From Bacillota bacterium (GTDB lineage: Bacteria > Bacillota > Clostridia > Christensenellales > CAG-138): a stretch of 12,211 nucleotides of DNA. Position 1 is the first letter of the stretch, and each line of letters starts with the position of its first letter. Made by a program: the position numbers and the translations under genes. The notes under the pieces are model-generated. The model was not told where the DNA came from. It saw only the letters and a program-made list of their open reading frames with translations, and ran no database searches. The DNA lies in the NCBI GenBank assembly GCA_023458615.1, contig JAEWYV010000001.1, positions 1-12,211 on the forward strand, in the 5' to 3' direction. Shown piece by piece: positions 1 to 6,364 of this stretch.

Positions 1-668
1 GATGAGTCGTTATAGAGTTCAATCCAATCGCTGGAGCGTTGATTCTCATCCAGATAGCTCTGATTGGAGGACATGATCTCGCTGATCTTCACCGGGCTCT
101 GGGCGGACTGATGCGCCAGAAGATAGGCGGCATATCCTGCATCGGAATTTTCAAACCCCGGTGTCGCGTGGCTGGAGATCTGCCAGGTGCCGTTTTCATC
201 CCGCGCCATGGCGTTGTTTCGATCCATCGGCTCTGTAACGAGCCGGTCAATGATGACGCTCCGGCTGTTCATCAGCACGATAACTTCGCCGCCTGCTTTT
301 GAGATGGAGAAGTCGGCATATCGCCCGTCGGTTGTGTTACTTTTACACCATACGATAAAATAGCCGCGCGCGGGAATGATGCTTCCGGCGGGAAAGATGT
401 AGCGAACCTTTCGCTCGTTATCCGTGAGTTTGTAGTTGCTTAGGTTGATATCTGCACTAGAGTTGTTGAATAGCTCAATCCAGTCATAGGCGTTGCCGCT
501 GGGGTCGTAATAGGCGCTGTTGGAGGACATCACCTCGTTGAGCTGCACAGGGAAACCGCTTGTGCTTGCGCCGCCGGAGACGCGCGTAGAGAGCCAGAGC
601 ACGAAAACAACGACAAGGATACCCGATAGAAAGAGGGAGGAGAGTAGGATCACCTGTCGTTTATTCAT
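1..668 (-). CDS. Membrane-anchored protein with tandem lamin-tail domains (3' end outside window)
   Basis: The minus-strand frame is open from ATG at 668 to the window edge, 222 codons without a stop; the C-terminus lies outside. A GGGAG Shine-Dalgarno sits 4 bases before the ATG. Residues 1-5 are basic and residues 6-27 form one hydrophobic segment, so this is a signal anchor or uncleaved signal peptide placing the rest outside the membrane. Residues about 41-172 form a lamin-tail domain (LTD) of immunoglobulin-like fold, with the hallmarks LNEVMSSN, DWIELFN, a PAG-x-IIPARGY turn and a closing TPGFEN. A second copy begins near residue 193 with KISEIMSSN and DWIELYN. In bacteria LTDs occur on secreted or surface proteins, often with nuclease, CotH-kinase or other enzymatic domains. 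Any such domain here would be beyond the edge, so the molecular role is unknown. The domain call is secure; the function is not. Confidence 0.85.
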   Translation of the reverse strand, partial: MNKRQVILLSSLFLSGILVVVFVLWLSTRVSGGASTSGFPVQLNEVMSSNSAYYDPSGNAYDWIELFNNSSADINLSNYKLTDNERKVRYIFPAGSIIPARGYFIVWCKSNTTDGRYADFSISKAGGEVIVLMNSRSVIIDRLVTEPMDRNNAMARDENGTWQISSHATPGFENSDAGYAAYLLAHQSAQSPVKISEIMSSNQSYLDENQRSSDWIELYNDS

Positions 669-1090
669 ATGACTCCCGCGCGGGTATCAGCCGCAATTAT
701 GTATTTCTCAGGCGATTGATTTGTTACATGTTAAGGTTGCCGTTACGCCTTATTGTAAAATCCCTGTAAACCACAGTCAATGGCAGATTGCATAAATATT
801 TCGCGATAGAAGGAATCCTCATACGCCGCAACGGGCCAAGCGAAGGAGTTAGGATTCGGCGCTGCCAATGAAAGCGAAAAGCGCTCATTTCCGCACATGA
901 GTTGACCCTGGCTGCGCGCAATGTTAGAATTGACCGAGCCTGAATGATTGGGCGCGTCTTGGCAGAATACACAAGCAGTTGCGCTTGAAAAAAATTCATT
1001 GTGCGCATGCTTTCGTTCAACAAAAAAATCAGTTTTGTCGCGGCAGGTGGTGTAAACCTCGTTTGCGGACAAAGGGTAAGGAGTGTCAAT
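669..1090. other. 422-base gap without a convincing gene
   Basis: This stretch separates the lamin-tail gene (minus) from the small membrane-protein gene (plus), so it should hold two divergent promoters. I find no well-spaced pair of sigma-A boxes on either strand. A TTGAAA at 985-990 lacks a good -10 box at the right distance. A minus-strand frame ending with TAA at 743-745 could encode 51 residues from ATG at 898, with an AGGG motif about 8 bases upstream and codon use that looks natural for this genome. I do not recognise the product and cannot decide whether it is a small gene, a gene remnant or chance. Nothing else structured is apparent. Confidence 0.5.
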
Positions 1091-1291
1091 ATGTATCTCG
1101 ATCCCGGTCTTGGCAGCATGGTGATTCAAGTCGTCATTGCGGCTTTGGCAACGGTTGGCGCGGCGTTCGTGTTTTTGCGAAACCGCATATTTGGCGCGTT
1201 GAAAAAGAAGAATAGAAACGAATCGAACGAGCCGGCCCAGAGCGAGGCAGGCGATGCGGCAGAAATCGCTGAGGAGCCGAAGCATGGCTGA
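1091..1291 (+). CDS. Small single-helix membrane protein (YLDPG type)
   Basis: The ATG at 1091 is preceded by AAGGAG (1078-1083) with 7 bases between, so it is preferred over upstream in-frame starts that lack such a site. The 66-residue product begins MYLDPGLGSMVIQ, continues as a hydrophobic helix at about residues 9-30, then has a basic stop-transfer stretch (FLRNRIFGALKKK) and an acidic, Glu/Ala-rich tail that should be cytoplasmic. I recall small proteins starting with a YLDPG...S motif in diverse bacteria, often beside methyltransferase or polysaccharide genes, but no biochemical function. The stop codon overlaps the start of the methyltransferase gene (ATG at 1284), so the two are probably translated together. 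A plausible inferred role is to tether or position the downstream enzyme at the membrane. The gene call is good; the function is unknown. Confidence 0.8.
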   Translation: MYLDPGLGSMVIQVVIAALATVGAAFVFLRNRIFGALKKKNRNESNEPAQSEAGDAAEIAEEPKHG

Positions 1292-2657
1292 TACCAAGCC
1301 GGAGTTCAGCTCGTTTCGCGATCCGAGCGGGTCGGTGTTCCGGCGCGAGGGCGTCCTCTACCGCCAGATAAACGAGTGCTACCGCGCGCAGTATGATGCT
1401 CTCATGAAGGGCGGTCTTTATGATGCGCTTACAAAGTCCGGCAGCTTGATTACGCACGAAGAGGCAGAGCAAGCGCCGCTGACGGAGGATGCCTTTTGCG
1501 TGATCCGTCCGGAGCGTGTTCCGATGATCTCCTATCCCTATGAGTGGTCGTTTTCCATGCTCAAGGATGCCGCTCTGGCAACCCTGCGCGTGCATCGAGA
1601 AGCGTTGGATCGCGGCATGATCCTCAAGGACGCGAGTGCATACAACATTCAGTTTTTGCGTGGACAGGCGATTCTCATCGATACGCTCTCGTTTGATTTT
1701 GCGCCGGAGGGCAAACCTTGGATCGCATATGGTCAGTTTTGCCGCCATTTTATCGCTCCGCTGGCGCTGATGGCGTATCGGGATATTCGGCTCAATGCGC
1801 TCCTGAAAAACTGGATCGACGGAATACCGATTGATCTGGCGGCGGAGCTATTGGGGAATCGCGGCGGACTCTTTTGCAAACAGCATATACATTGGCATGC
1901 GCGGGCTGTGCAGAGGCACGATGAGGACGGAAAGCGCACCAAGACGCGTGAGCTCAAGCTGCCGCTGAATGCGCAGATTGCCATGATCGATAGCATGATA
2001 CGCGGCATTGAACGAATGACACCGCCAAAACAGCAGACCGAATGGGGCGAATATTACAAAAACACCAACTATACGCCAGCCGCCGCAGACGCAAAACAAA
2101 CGCTGGTGCGGGAGTATCTGGCGCAGATTTCTCCGGCTACTGTTTGGGATATTGGCGCAAATGACGGGCGCTTCTCGCGCCTTGCGTTGGAGTTTGGGGC
2201 AAATGTGGTCGCGCTGGATATCGATCCGCTCGCGGTGGAGCGCGGCTATCTTTGGGTAAAGCGGGAACACAAGCCGTTGCTGCCGCTGCTATGTGACCTG
2301 ACAAATCCCAGCCCGGCGATTGGGTTTGCAAACCGCGAACGCGGAACGCTCTTTTCGCGACAAAAGCCGGACTGCGTCCTTGCACTCGCGCTGATTCATC
2401 ATCTGGCAATCTCCAACAATCTGCCTTTGCCGATGATTGCTGGCTGGCTGGCAGAACTCACCCAGACACTGGTGATTGAGTTTGTGCCAAAAAGCGATTC
2501 TCAAGTGCAGGTGATGCTCGCAACGCGGGACGATATCTTCCCCGACTATACCGAAGTTGGCTTCGAAGCTGCCTTTTCTACATATTTTGAAATCGCGAGG
2601 AAGGATCGCGTTGCCGATTCGGAGCGGGCGATGTATCTGTTTTCTAGAAAAATCTGA
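1284..2657 (+). CDS. SAM-dependent methyltransferase with kinase-like N-terminal region
   Basis: The start at ATG 1284 follows GAGGAG (1271-1276) by 7 bases and lies inside the last codons of the small membrane-protein gene. A start 30 bases upstream has no such site. The product is 457 residues. The C-terminal half (about 270-457) is a class I methyltransferase fold: motif I DIGANDGRFS at 289-298, the acidic residue of motif II in ALDID (Asp312), and a motif IV-like stretch at 362-372 followed by a His-His pair. The N-terminal half carries a pattern resembling kinase and phosphotransferase active sites: Asp116 and Asn121 spaced as in a catalytic loop, then ILID with Asp133 twelve residues after the Asn, where a DFG aspartate would be. 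The methyl acceptor is unknown. The coupled membrane protein suggests action near the membrane, perhaps on a glycan or lipid, but that is inference. The methyltransferase call is firm; the kinase-like reading is tentative. Confidence 0.82.
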   Translation: MADTKPEFSSFRDPSGSVFRREGVLYRQINECYRAQYDALMKGGLYDALTKSGSLITHEEAEQAPLTEDAFCVIRPERVPMISYPYEWSFSMLKDAALATLRVHREALDRGMILKDASAYNIQFLRGQAILIDTLSFDFAPEGKPWIAYGQFCRHFIAPLALMAYRDIRLNALLKNWIDGIPIDLAAELLGNRGGLFCKQHIHWHARAVQRHDEDGKRTKTRELKLPLNAQIAMIDSMIRGIERMTPPKQQTEWGEYYKNTNYTPAAADAKQTLVREYLAQISPATVWDIGANDGRFSRLALEFGANVVALDIDPLAVERGYLWVKREHKPLLPLLCDLTNPSPAIGFANRERGTLFSRQKPDCVLALALIHHLAISNNLPLPMIAGWLAELTQTLVIEFVPKSDSQVQVMLATRDDIFPDYTEVGFEAAFSTYFEIARKDRVADSERAMYLFSRKI

Positions 2658-2671
2658 TGTAAATAGCGTTT

Positions 2672-2706
2672 AAGAACCGGCATAGCCGTGGGCTATGCCG
2701 GTTCTT
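2672..2706 (+). terminator. Strong hairpin after the methyltransferase gene, probable terminator
   Basis: A perfect 16-bp stem (2672-2687 with 2691-2706) closes a 3-base GTG loop, 14 bases after the methyltransferase stop. Only TTCTTCT overlaps and follows the 3' arm, so the U-tract is poor. It may act as an imperfect intrinsic terminator or as a 3' mRNA stabiliser. The next gene starts 67 bases downstream. Confidence 0.6.
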
Positions 2707-2773
2707 CTAAAATTATGTGTATAATTTGATATACGGAAGTTGATACATAAGCTGTTATGGAAATGGAAATCAC

Positions 2774-3667
2774 ATGAAACTCAAAGGCGTCCTGTTTTCG
2801 GTGCTCTCGGCGGTGATCTTCGGAACATCGCCAATCTTTTTTAAAACAATCGTCACGTTGGGCATCAATACCACAACGCAGGTGGTCGTGCGCTCGATTA
2901 TTACCATGATTCTTGCCGCGTTGTTGGCGAAACGAAACCATCAGCCGATCCTGCTGGGCGGTCGCATGCTGACTGACGCGTTGCTGGCGTTTGCGGCGGG
3001 GCAGGGGATGACGGCGATTTTGCTCAATTCCTCCTACGCCTATCTGCCGGCTGGCATGGCAACATCGCTGCACTTTATCTATCCGTCCGTGGTGATGCTG
3101 GTTTGCGTCGTCTTTTTTCGCGAGCGGGTCAATCTGCTCAAACTTCTCGCGCTGCTGCTTAGTGGCGGCGCAATTATTTTGATGCTGGATATGCAGTCGC
3201 AGGGGCGACTCATCGGCGTTGCACTTGCCGCCGCATCAGGCTGCACCTATGCATTCTATATTCTCTATCTGGAGCGAACGCCGCTAAAGGATATCCCGAT
3301 CTGGACATTTGCGTTCTGGTCATCCCTTGGGTGCTTGCTCGCCTCCACCGTGCTCGGCGTCTCCACCCGTTCGCTGGACCTCTCCGGCGCGACGTTAAAG
3401 GGTGTGTCGCTCATCCTCGCTATGGTGCCACTGCAGAGCGTACTTGCGGTGCGGTTTTTTCAGCTTGGTGTGCGCTATGTCGGCTCAACGGCGGCGTCAC
3501 TGCTGAGCACGATGGAACCCGTCACCAGCATGATGCTGGGTATCCTACTATTGCACGAGGCAACGGACTGGAAAAAGCTCATCGGTTGTGTGGCGATTAT
3601 TCTGAGCGTATTGCTCGTCGTGCTCGGGACAAAGCGCACGGATGGTATTGAACCAGTGATTGACTAA
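2774..3667 (+). CDS. EamA/DMT-superfamily transporter (10 TM)
   Basis: The 297-residue length and very hydrophobic composition match the drug/metabolite transporter superfamily, usually ten membrane helices built from two EamA repeats. Repeat 1 spans about residues 5-138 and ends with the FIYPSVVML...FFRERVN region (101-120). Repeat 2 spans about 146-285 and has the family's typical STMEPVTSMMLG and LLLHE stretch (245-262). The N-terminal GVLFSVLSAVIFGTSPIF is also typical. Such proteins export or import metabolites such as amino acids or sugars; the substrate cannot be read from sequence. The start is the first ATG of the frame; the site before it (GGAAATGGAAATCAC) is a weak Shine-Dalgarno. 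A TATAAT lies at 2720-2725 but has no clear -35 box. The gene is separated from its upstream neighbour by a hairpin and converges on the URO-D gene, so it is probably a single-gene unit. Confidence 0.9.
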   Translation: MKLKGVLFSVLSAVIFGTSPIFFKTIVTLGINTTTQVVVRSIITMILAALLAKRNHQPILLGGRMLTDALLAFAAGQGMTAILLNSSYAYLPAGMATSLHFIYPSVVMLVCVVFFRERVNLLKLLALLLSGGAIILMLDMQSQGRLIGVALAAASGCTYAFYILYLERTPLKDIPIWTFAFWSSLGCLLASTVLGVSTRSLDLSGATLKGVSLILAMVPLQSVLAVRFFQLGVRYVGSTAASLLSTMEPVTSMMLGILLLHEATDWKKLIGCVAIILSVLLVVLGTKRTDGIEPVID

Positions 3668-4725
3668 ACAGCACGCATCTGTGAAAGCCGGAACTCGTTT
3701 GCCGCACGGTTCATCGCAAGAAATCCCTCGACTGGCACATAATCCGGAATCGAGTTTCCGCTGCCGAGCGCAAATCCGCCGTGACCAACACTCTCTTCAA
3801 TAGTGCGAAAAACGATCTCGCGGATCTCCGCTTCGCTCTTCATGCAGAGTACATTCATATCAATCCCGCCGAGGTTGCAGATGCGATCGCCATAGAGATT
3901 CACCCAGGTGGAAAACGGCGCAATCGCGTCCTCGTTGCTGTGCTTTCCGTCGATGCCGGTCGCGATGATGTCCTCCATCACGGGGAATATTTTACCGCAG
4001 GAATGCAGCAAAAACGGCCTGTCCGCGCGGTGCGCAATCGCTACAATATCCCGATAGACAGGCAAAACATGCCTCCGAATGTCGTCATAGGAGATGAGCG
4101 TGTTGGTTTGAAATCCGAGATCGTCGCCCATGCGAAAGACGCAGTAGGCCGAGGCGTAATCGTTCGCAAACCGCTGCCAGATTTTGCGGTAGACTTCGCC
4201 AACCGTAGAGAACAGATCGGCGTAGAGCTCCGGATCATCGTCTGACAGATAGCATAGATCCATATAGCCTGTGATGTCCTCAACCGATTCAAATACGCCA
4301 TAGCCGGGGCCACCGACCGCGCGCATGTTCTCCGGCATGCTCTCGGTGAGCAGTTCAAAATACGCGCCATTCTGTTCAAAATACCAGTCTGGTATTTTAT
4401 CCCAGGGGTAGTTGTCGTAGTCCGCACGCGTGCGAATCACACCCGGCACATGCCCGCGCAGAGATCCGCTCCCGGGCATTGACTGTGGAATACCGCGCTC
4501 AAACGACACAATGTCGTAGCCGTGATCCCGCCAGAAACCAATATAGCGCGAGAAGAACAGCCTCTTTTCCGCCGTGGTGCCGTCGATGAGGCGGCAGAGC
4601 TCCTCGCCAGTCGCTTTTTCAATAAATGGCGCATCGATGTGATGCTCGTAAATCGGCATACGCTCCGGTGTTTCATTCTTCATCGCTTTAACAAAGTATT
4701 GGCAATTTGGTTCAATTTTACGCAT
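3664..4725 (-). CDS. URO-D (uroporphyrinogen decarboxylase-like) superfamily protein, divergent type
   Basis: This 353-residue protein has the URO-D superfamily TIM-barrel pattern: an N-terminal QYFVKAMKNETPERMPIYE segment, HSCGK at 241-245, LGGIDMNVL at 285-293 and GGFALGSGNSIPDYVP at 316-331. It lacks the features expected of a housekeeping HemE. The superfamily also includes MtaA, MtbA and CmuA cobamide methyltransferases, whose zinc is bound by His-X-Cys and a later Cys. Here His241 and Cys243 are present, but the position of the third ligand is Asn324 in GSGN. It is therefore probably neither a classical decarboxylase nor a classical MtaA enzyme, and its reaction is unknown. The start ATG at 4725 follows GGGGGTAGG and fits family N-termini. 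It has its own promoter (4756-4784) and lies divergent from the ROK regulator, which suggests membership of the same sugar regulon. Its stop codon overlaps that of the EamA gene on the other strand. Confidence 0.85.
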   Translation of the reverse strand: MRKIEPNCQYFVKAMKNETPERMPIYEHHIDAPFIEKATGEELCRLIDGTTAEKRLFFSRYIGFWRDHGYDIVSFERGIPQSMPGSGSLRGHVPGVIRTRADYDNYPWDKIPDWYFEQNGAYFELLTESMPENMRAVGGPGYGVFESVEDITGYMDLCYLSDDDPELYADLFSTVGEVYRKIWQRFANDYASAYCVFRMGDDLGFQTNTLISYDDIRRHVLPVYRDIVAIAHRADRPFLLHSCGKIFPVMEDIIATGIDGKHSNEDAIAPFSTWVNLYGDRICNLGGIDMNVLCMKSEAEIREIVFRTIEESVGHGGFALGSGNSIPDYVPVEGFLAMNRAANEFRLSQMRAV

Positions 4726-4755
4726 TTACCTACCCCCGGATGTGAACTTGATGCG

Positions 4756-4784
4756 ATCGTATCAGACCGGATTGCGTTTGTAAA
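4756..4784 (-). promoter_or_regulatory. Sigma-A-type promoter for the divergent URO-D gene
   Basis: Read on the minus strand, TTTACA (4784-4779) is followed after 17 bases by TACGAT (4761-4756), which is preceded by TGA, giving an extended -10 element. It lies about 30 bases before the URO-D start and points towards it. No copy of the CTTAAT-type operator overlaps it. Confidence 0.6.
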
Positions 4785-4856
4785 TAGCTCGACTTAGGCA
4801 AAACGGGGTCAATTTACCATAGAAACGCGCCAAAACAGAAAACTAAAAAATAGTGT

Positions 4857-4885
4857 TTGACAAAACGATATGATCTTAATACAAT
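4857..4885 (+). promoter_or_regulatory. Strong sigma-A promoter of the ROK regulator gene
   Basis: A consensus TTGACA (4857-4862) and TACAAT (4880-4885) are separated by exactly 17 bases, with an A-rich stretch upstream (about 4833-4850) that could serve as an UP element. Initiation near 4892 would give a leader of about 90 bases before the regulator's ATG. The -10 box lies inside an inverted repeat, so repressor binding there would block transcription. Confidence 0.8.
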
Positions 4886-4893
4886 GAATTAAG
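4875..4893 (+). promoter_or_regulatory. Probable operator, copy 1 (overlaps the -10 box)
   Basis: CTTAAT (4875-4880) and ATTAAG (4888-4893) form a perfect 6-bp inverted repeat with a 7-base spacer, centred on the -10 region of the ROK promoter. A copy identical at 17 of 19 bases lies at 6323-6341. The arrangement fits autorepression by the ROK protein encoded just downstream. A further CTTAAT half-site, within a repeated ATCTTAATA, lies at 4921-4926. Confidence 0.6.
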
Positions 4894-4979
4894 TAAAGGC
4901 GACCCACGCCGCAATCCAATCTTAATAGCGACCATGCGCGCCCCCGATCCAGCCGTAAATCGAAAAATCGAGGCACGAA

Positions 4980-6188
4980 ATGTCAACTCGAAACATTAAC
5001 AACGAAATTATGAAGGAGAACAATTCCAAACTTGTGATGGATGTCATCCGCCGCAGGAAGAATATCTCCCGAACCGAGTTGGCAAAGCGAATCGGCATGA
5101 CGCAGGCATCGGTTACCAACATCGTCAACGATCTTATTCAAAAAGGTTTTCTAATTGAAACAGGCGAAGCGGAATCCAACGGAGGCCGCAGACCGATCTT
5201 GCTTAACATCAATCCCACGGTTGGTTACGTCGTCGGTATCAACCTCAAGGCGACTGAGATGTGCTGTGTGGTGACGGATTTCTCCGCCAACATTCTGGTT
5301 TGTGAATACGAATCCGTCGATATTGAGCGTGGCGTAGATGCGATTCTGTCGCAGGTAATTGAGCTTGCCAACCGTTGCATTCGTGACTCCGGGGTTAGCA
5401 AGGATAAGATCCTAGGCGTTGGCCTCGTCTCCGCCGGACCGTATGACTATGAGAGCGGCGTTATGATCAACCCGCCGAACTTTAAGGGCTGGAACAACGT
5501 CCGCATCAAGGAAATCGTCAGCAATGCGCTGGAACTGCCCGTCTCCTTTGAAAAAGAAACGCCCGCTGCGTCGCTCGCAGAGTATTGGTTTGGGGATGCA
5601 ACCCGCGCGCGGAGTTTGTTCCTCATCAGTATTTTCGACGTCGGTATCGGCGGCAGTCTCGTGCTCGACGGTCGTGTCTATCACGGATTCAAGGGCGGCG
5701 CGGCGGAAATCGGACACATGACGATTGACCCAGCCGGAAAACAATGCGCCTGCGGCAACTTCGGGTGCCTCGAGACCATGGCGGACGGGCGCGCAACCAC
5801 GGAACACTATCGCCGCGCACTCAAGCTCGATCATCTTGAGATGCAGAAGCTCGGCGTAGAGGATATTGCCACGGTAAATCTCAACTTTTTGCTGCAAAAG
5901 GCGGAAGAGGGGGATGAACTCTGCATCCGGGAGCTGGAGAGAAGCGCAAACTATATCGGCATCGCGCTGCAAAACGTGATTCAGATGTACAGCCCGGATA
6001 CCATCGTGATGGCGGGGGAGTTTGTAGACAACAGCGATCTGCTTTCCGAGCGCATCATACGAACCGTCAAAGGTCGGCACTATTTTAGCCATATGCCGGA
6101 GATCAAGATCTATAAAAGCAGGCTCGGAGCCACCATTTTTCCGCTCGGGGGCGTTGCCCTCGTATTACAGAAGTATTTCAACATGTAA
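4980..6188 (+). CDS. ROK-family transcriptional regulator (XylR/NagC type)
   Basis: GAGG (4970-4973) sits 6 bases before the ATG. The 402-residue length is normal for ROK repressors. Residues about 17-76 form a winged helix-turn-helix (SRTELAKRIGMTQASVTNIV, then NGGRRPILLNINP, the typical wing). The rest is the two-lobed ROK sugar-binding domain: DVGIGGSLVLDG at 220-231, EIGHM at 243-247, and the zinc motif CACGNFGCLE at 256-265 with His246 as the likely fourth ligand. Where ROK sugar kinases have an ENDAN-type catalytic motif this protein has EKETP (191-195), so the catalytic Asp is replaced and kinase activity is unlikely. It probably binds a sugar or sugar phosphate and releases DNA. Its own promoter carries a candidate operator, repeated before the isomerase gene, so it should control itself and the downstream isomerase and ABC operon. 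Family assignment is firm; the effector is unknown. Confidence 0.93.
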   Translation: MSTRNINNEIMKENNSKLVMDVIRRRKNISRTELAKRIGMTQASVTNIVNDLIQKGFLIETGEAESNGGRRPILLNINPTVGYVVGINLKATEMCCVVTDFSANILVCEYESVDIERGVDAILSQVIELANRCIRDSGVSKDKILGVGLVSAGPYDYESGVMINPPNFKGWNNVRIKEIVSNALELPVSFEKETPAASLAEYWFGDATRARSLFLISIFDVGIGGSLVLDGRVYHGFKGGAAEIGHMTIDPAGKQCACGNFGCLETMADGRATTEHYRRALKLDHLEMQKLGVEDIATVNLNFLLQKAEEGDELCIRELERSANYIGIALQNVIQMYSPDTIVMAGEFVDNSDLLSERIIRTVKGRHYFSHMPEIKIYKSRLGATIFPLGGVALVLQKYFNM

Positions 6189-6322
6189 TCCATTCAAGGG
6201 TGGCACCCAGCCATCCGGCACACAGGCAACACACAGTTTGCCATCTGACAATCGTTTTTTGATCAGTTGAATCAATCCCGCTTTCGCTGCCCTTGACAGC
6301 GACGTGTGATTTTCTTGAAGAA

Positions 6323-6341
6323 CTTAATGCAATGAATAAAG
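6323..6341 (+). promoter_or_regulatory. Probable operator, copy 2 (before the isomerase gene)
   Basis: CTTAATGCAATGAATAAAG matches the operator over the ROK promoter at 17 of 19 bases; one base change in the right arm makes the inverted repeat imperfect. It lies 23 bases before the isomerase ATG. By analogy TGCAAT (6328-6333) would be the -10 box, but the corresponding -35 position (6305-6310) is poor. A TTGACA at 6293-6298 is too far upstream to pair with it. The promoter itself is therefore uncertain. Confidence 0.55.
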
Positions 6342-6364
6342 AAAGTATCGGAGATCAATGAATC

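Noticed and set aside
1134..1748. Minus-strand frame of 204 codons over the small membrane protein and methyltransferase start
   Set aside because: Both plus-strand genes here have good ribosome-binding sites and recognisable sequence; the reverse frame is an Arg/Leu-rich shadow.
3664..4725. Housekeeping uroporphyrinogen decarboxylase (hemE)
   Set aside because: The motifs fit the wider URO-D superfamily, the gene is not with haem genes, and it sits in a sugar regulon.
4934..4999. Upstream frame starting at ATG 4934 and overlapping the ROK start
   Set aside because: It has no Shine-Dalgarno and no recognisable sequence; GAGG at 4970-4973 clearly serves the ROK ATG.
5412..6092. Minus-strand frame of 226 codons inside the ROK gene
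   Set aside because: The ROK gene has complete domains in the other strand; the reverse frame shows no recognisable motif.
6259..6275. TTGAT/ATCAA inverted repeat with a 7-base loop after a T-run, considered as a terminator of the ROK gene
   Set aside because: Only 5 bp of A/T-rich stem, and the T-run precedes the stem instead of following it.
6289..6306. CcpA (cre) or CRP-like site before the isomerase
   Set aside because: TTGACAGCGACGTG has several mismatches to the cre consensus, and TGTGA at 6305-6309 lacks a matching second half.
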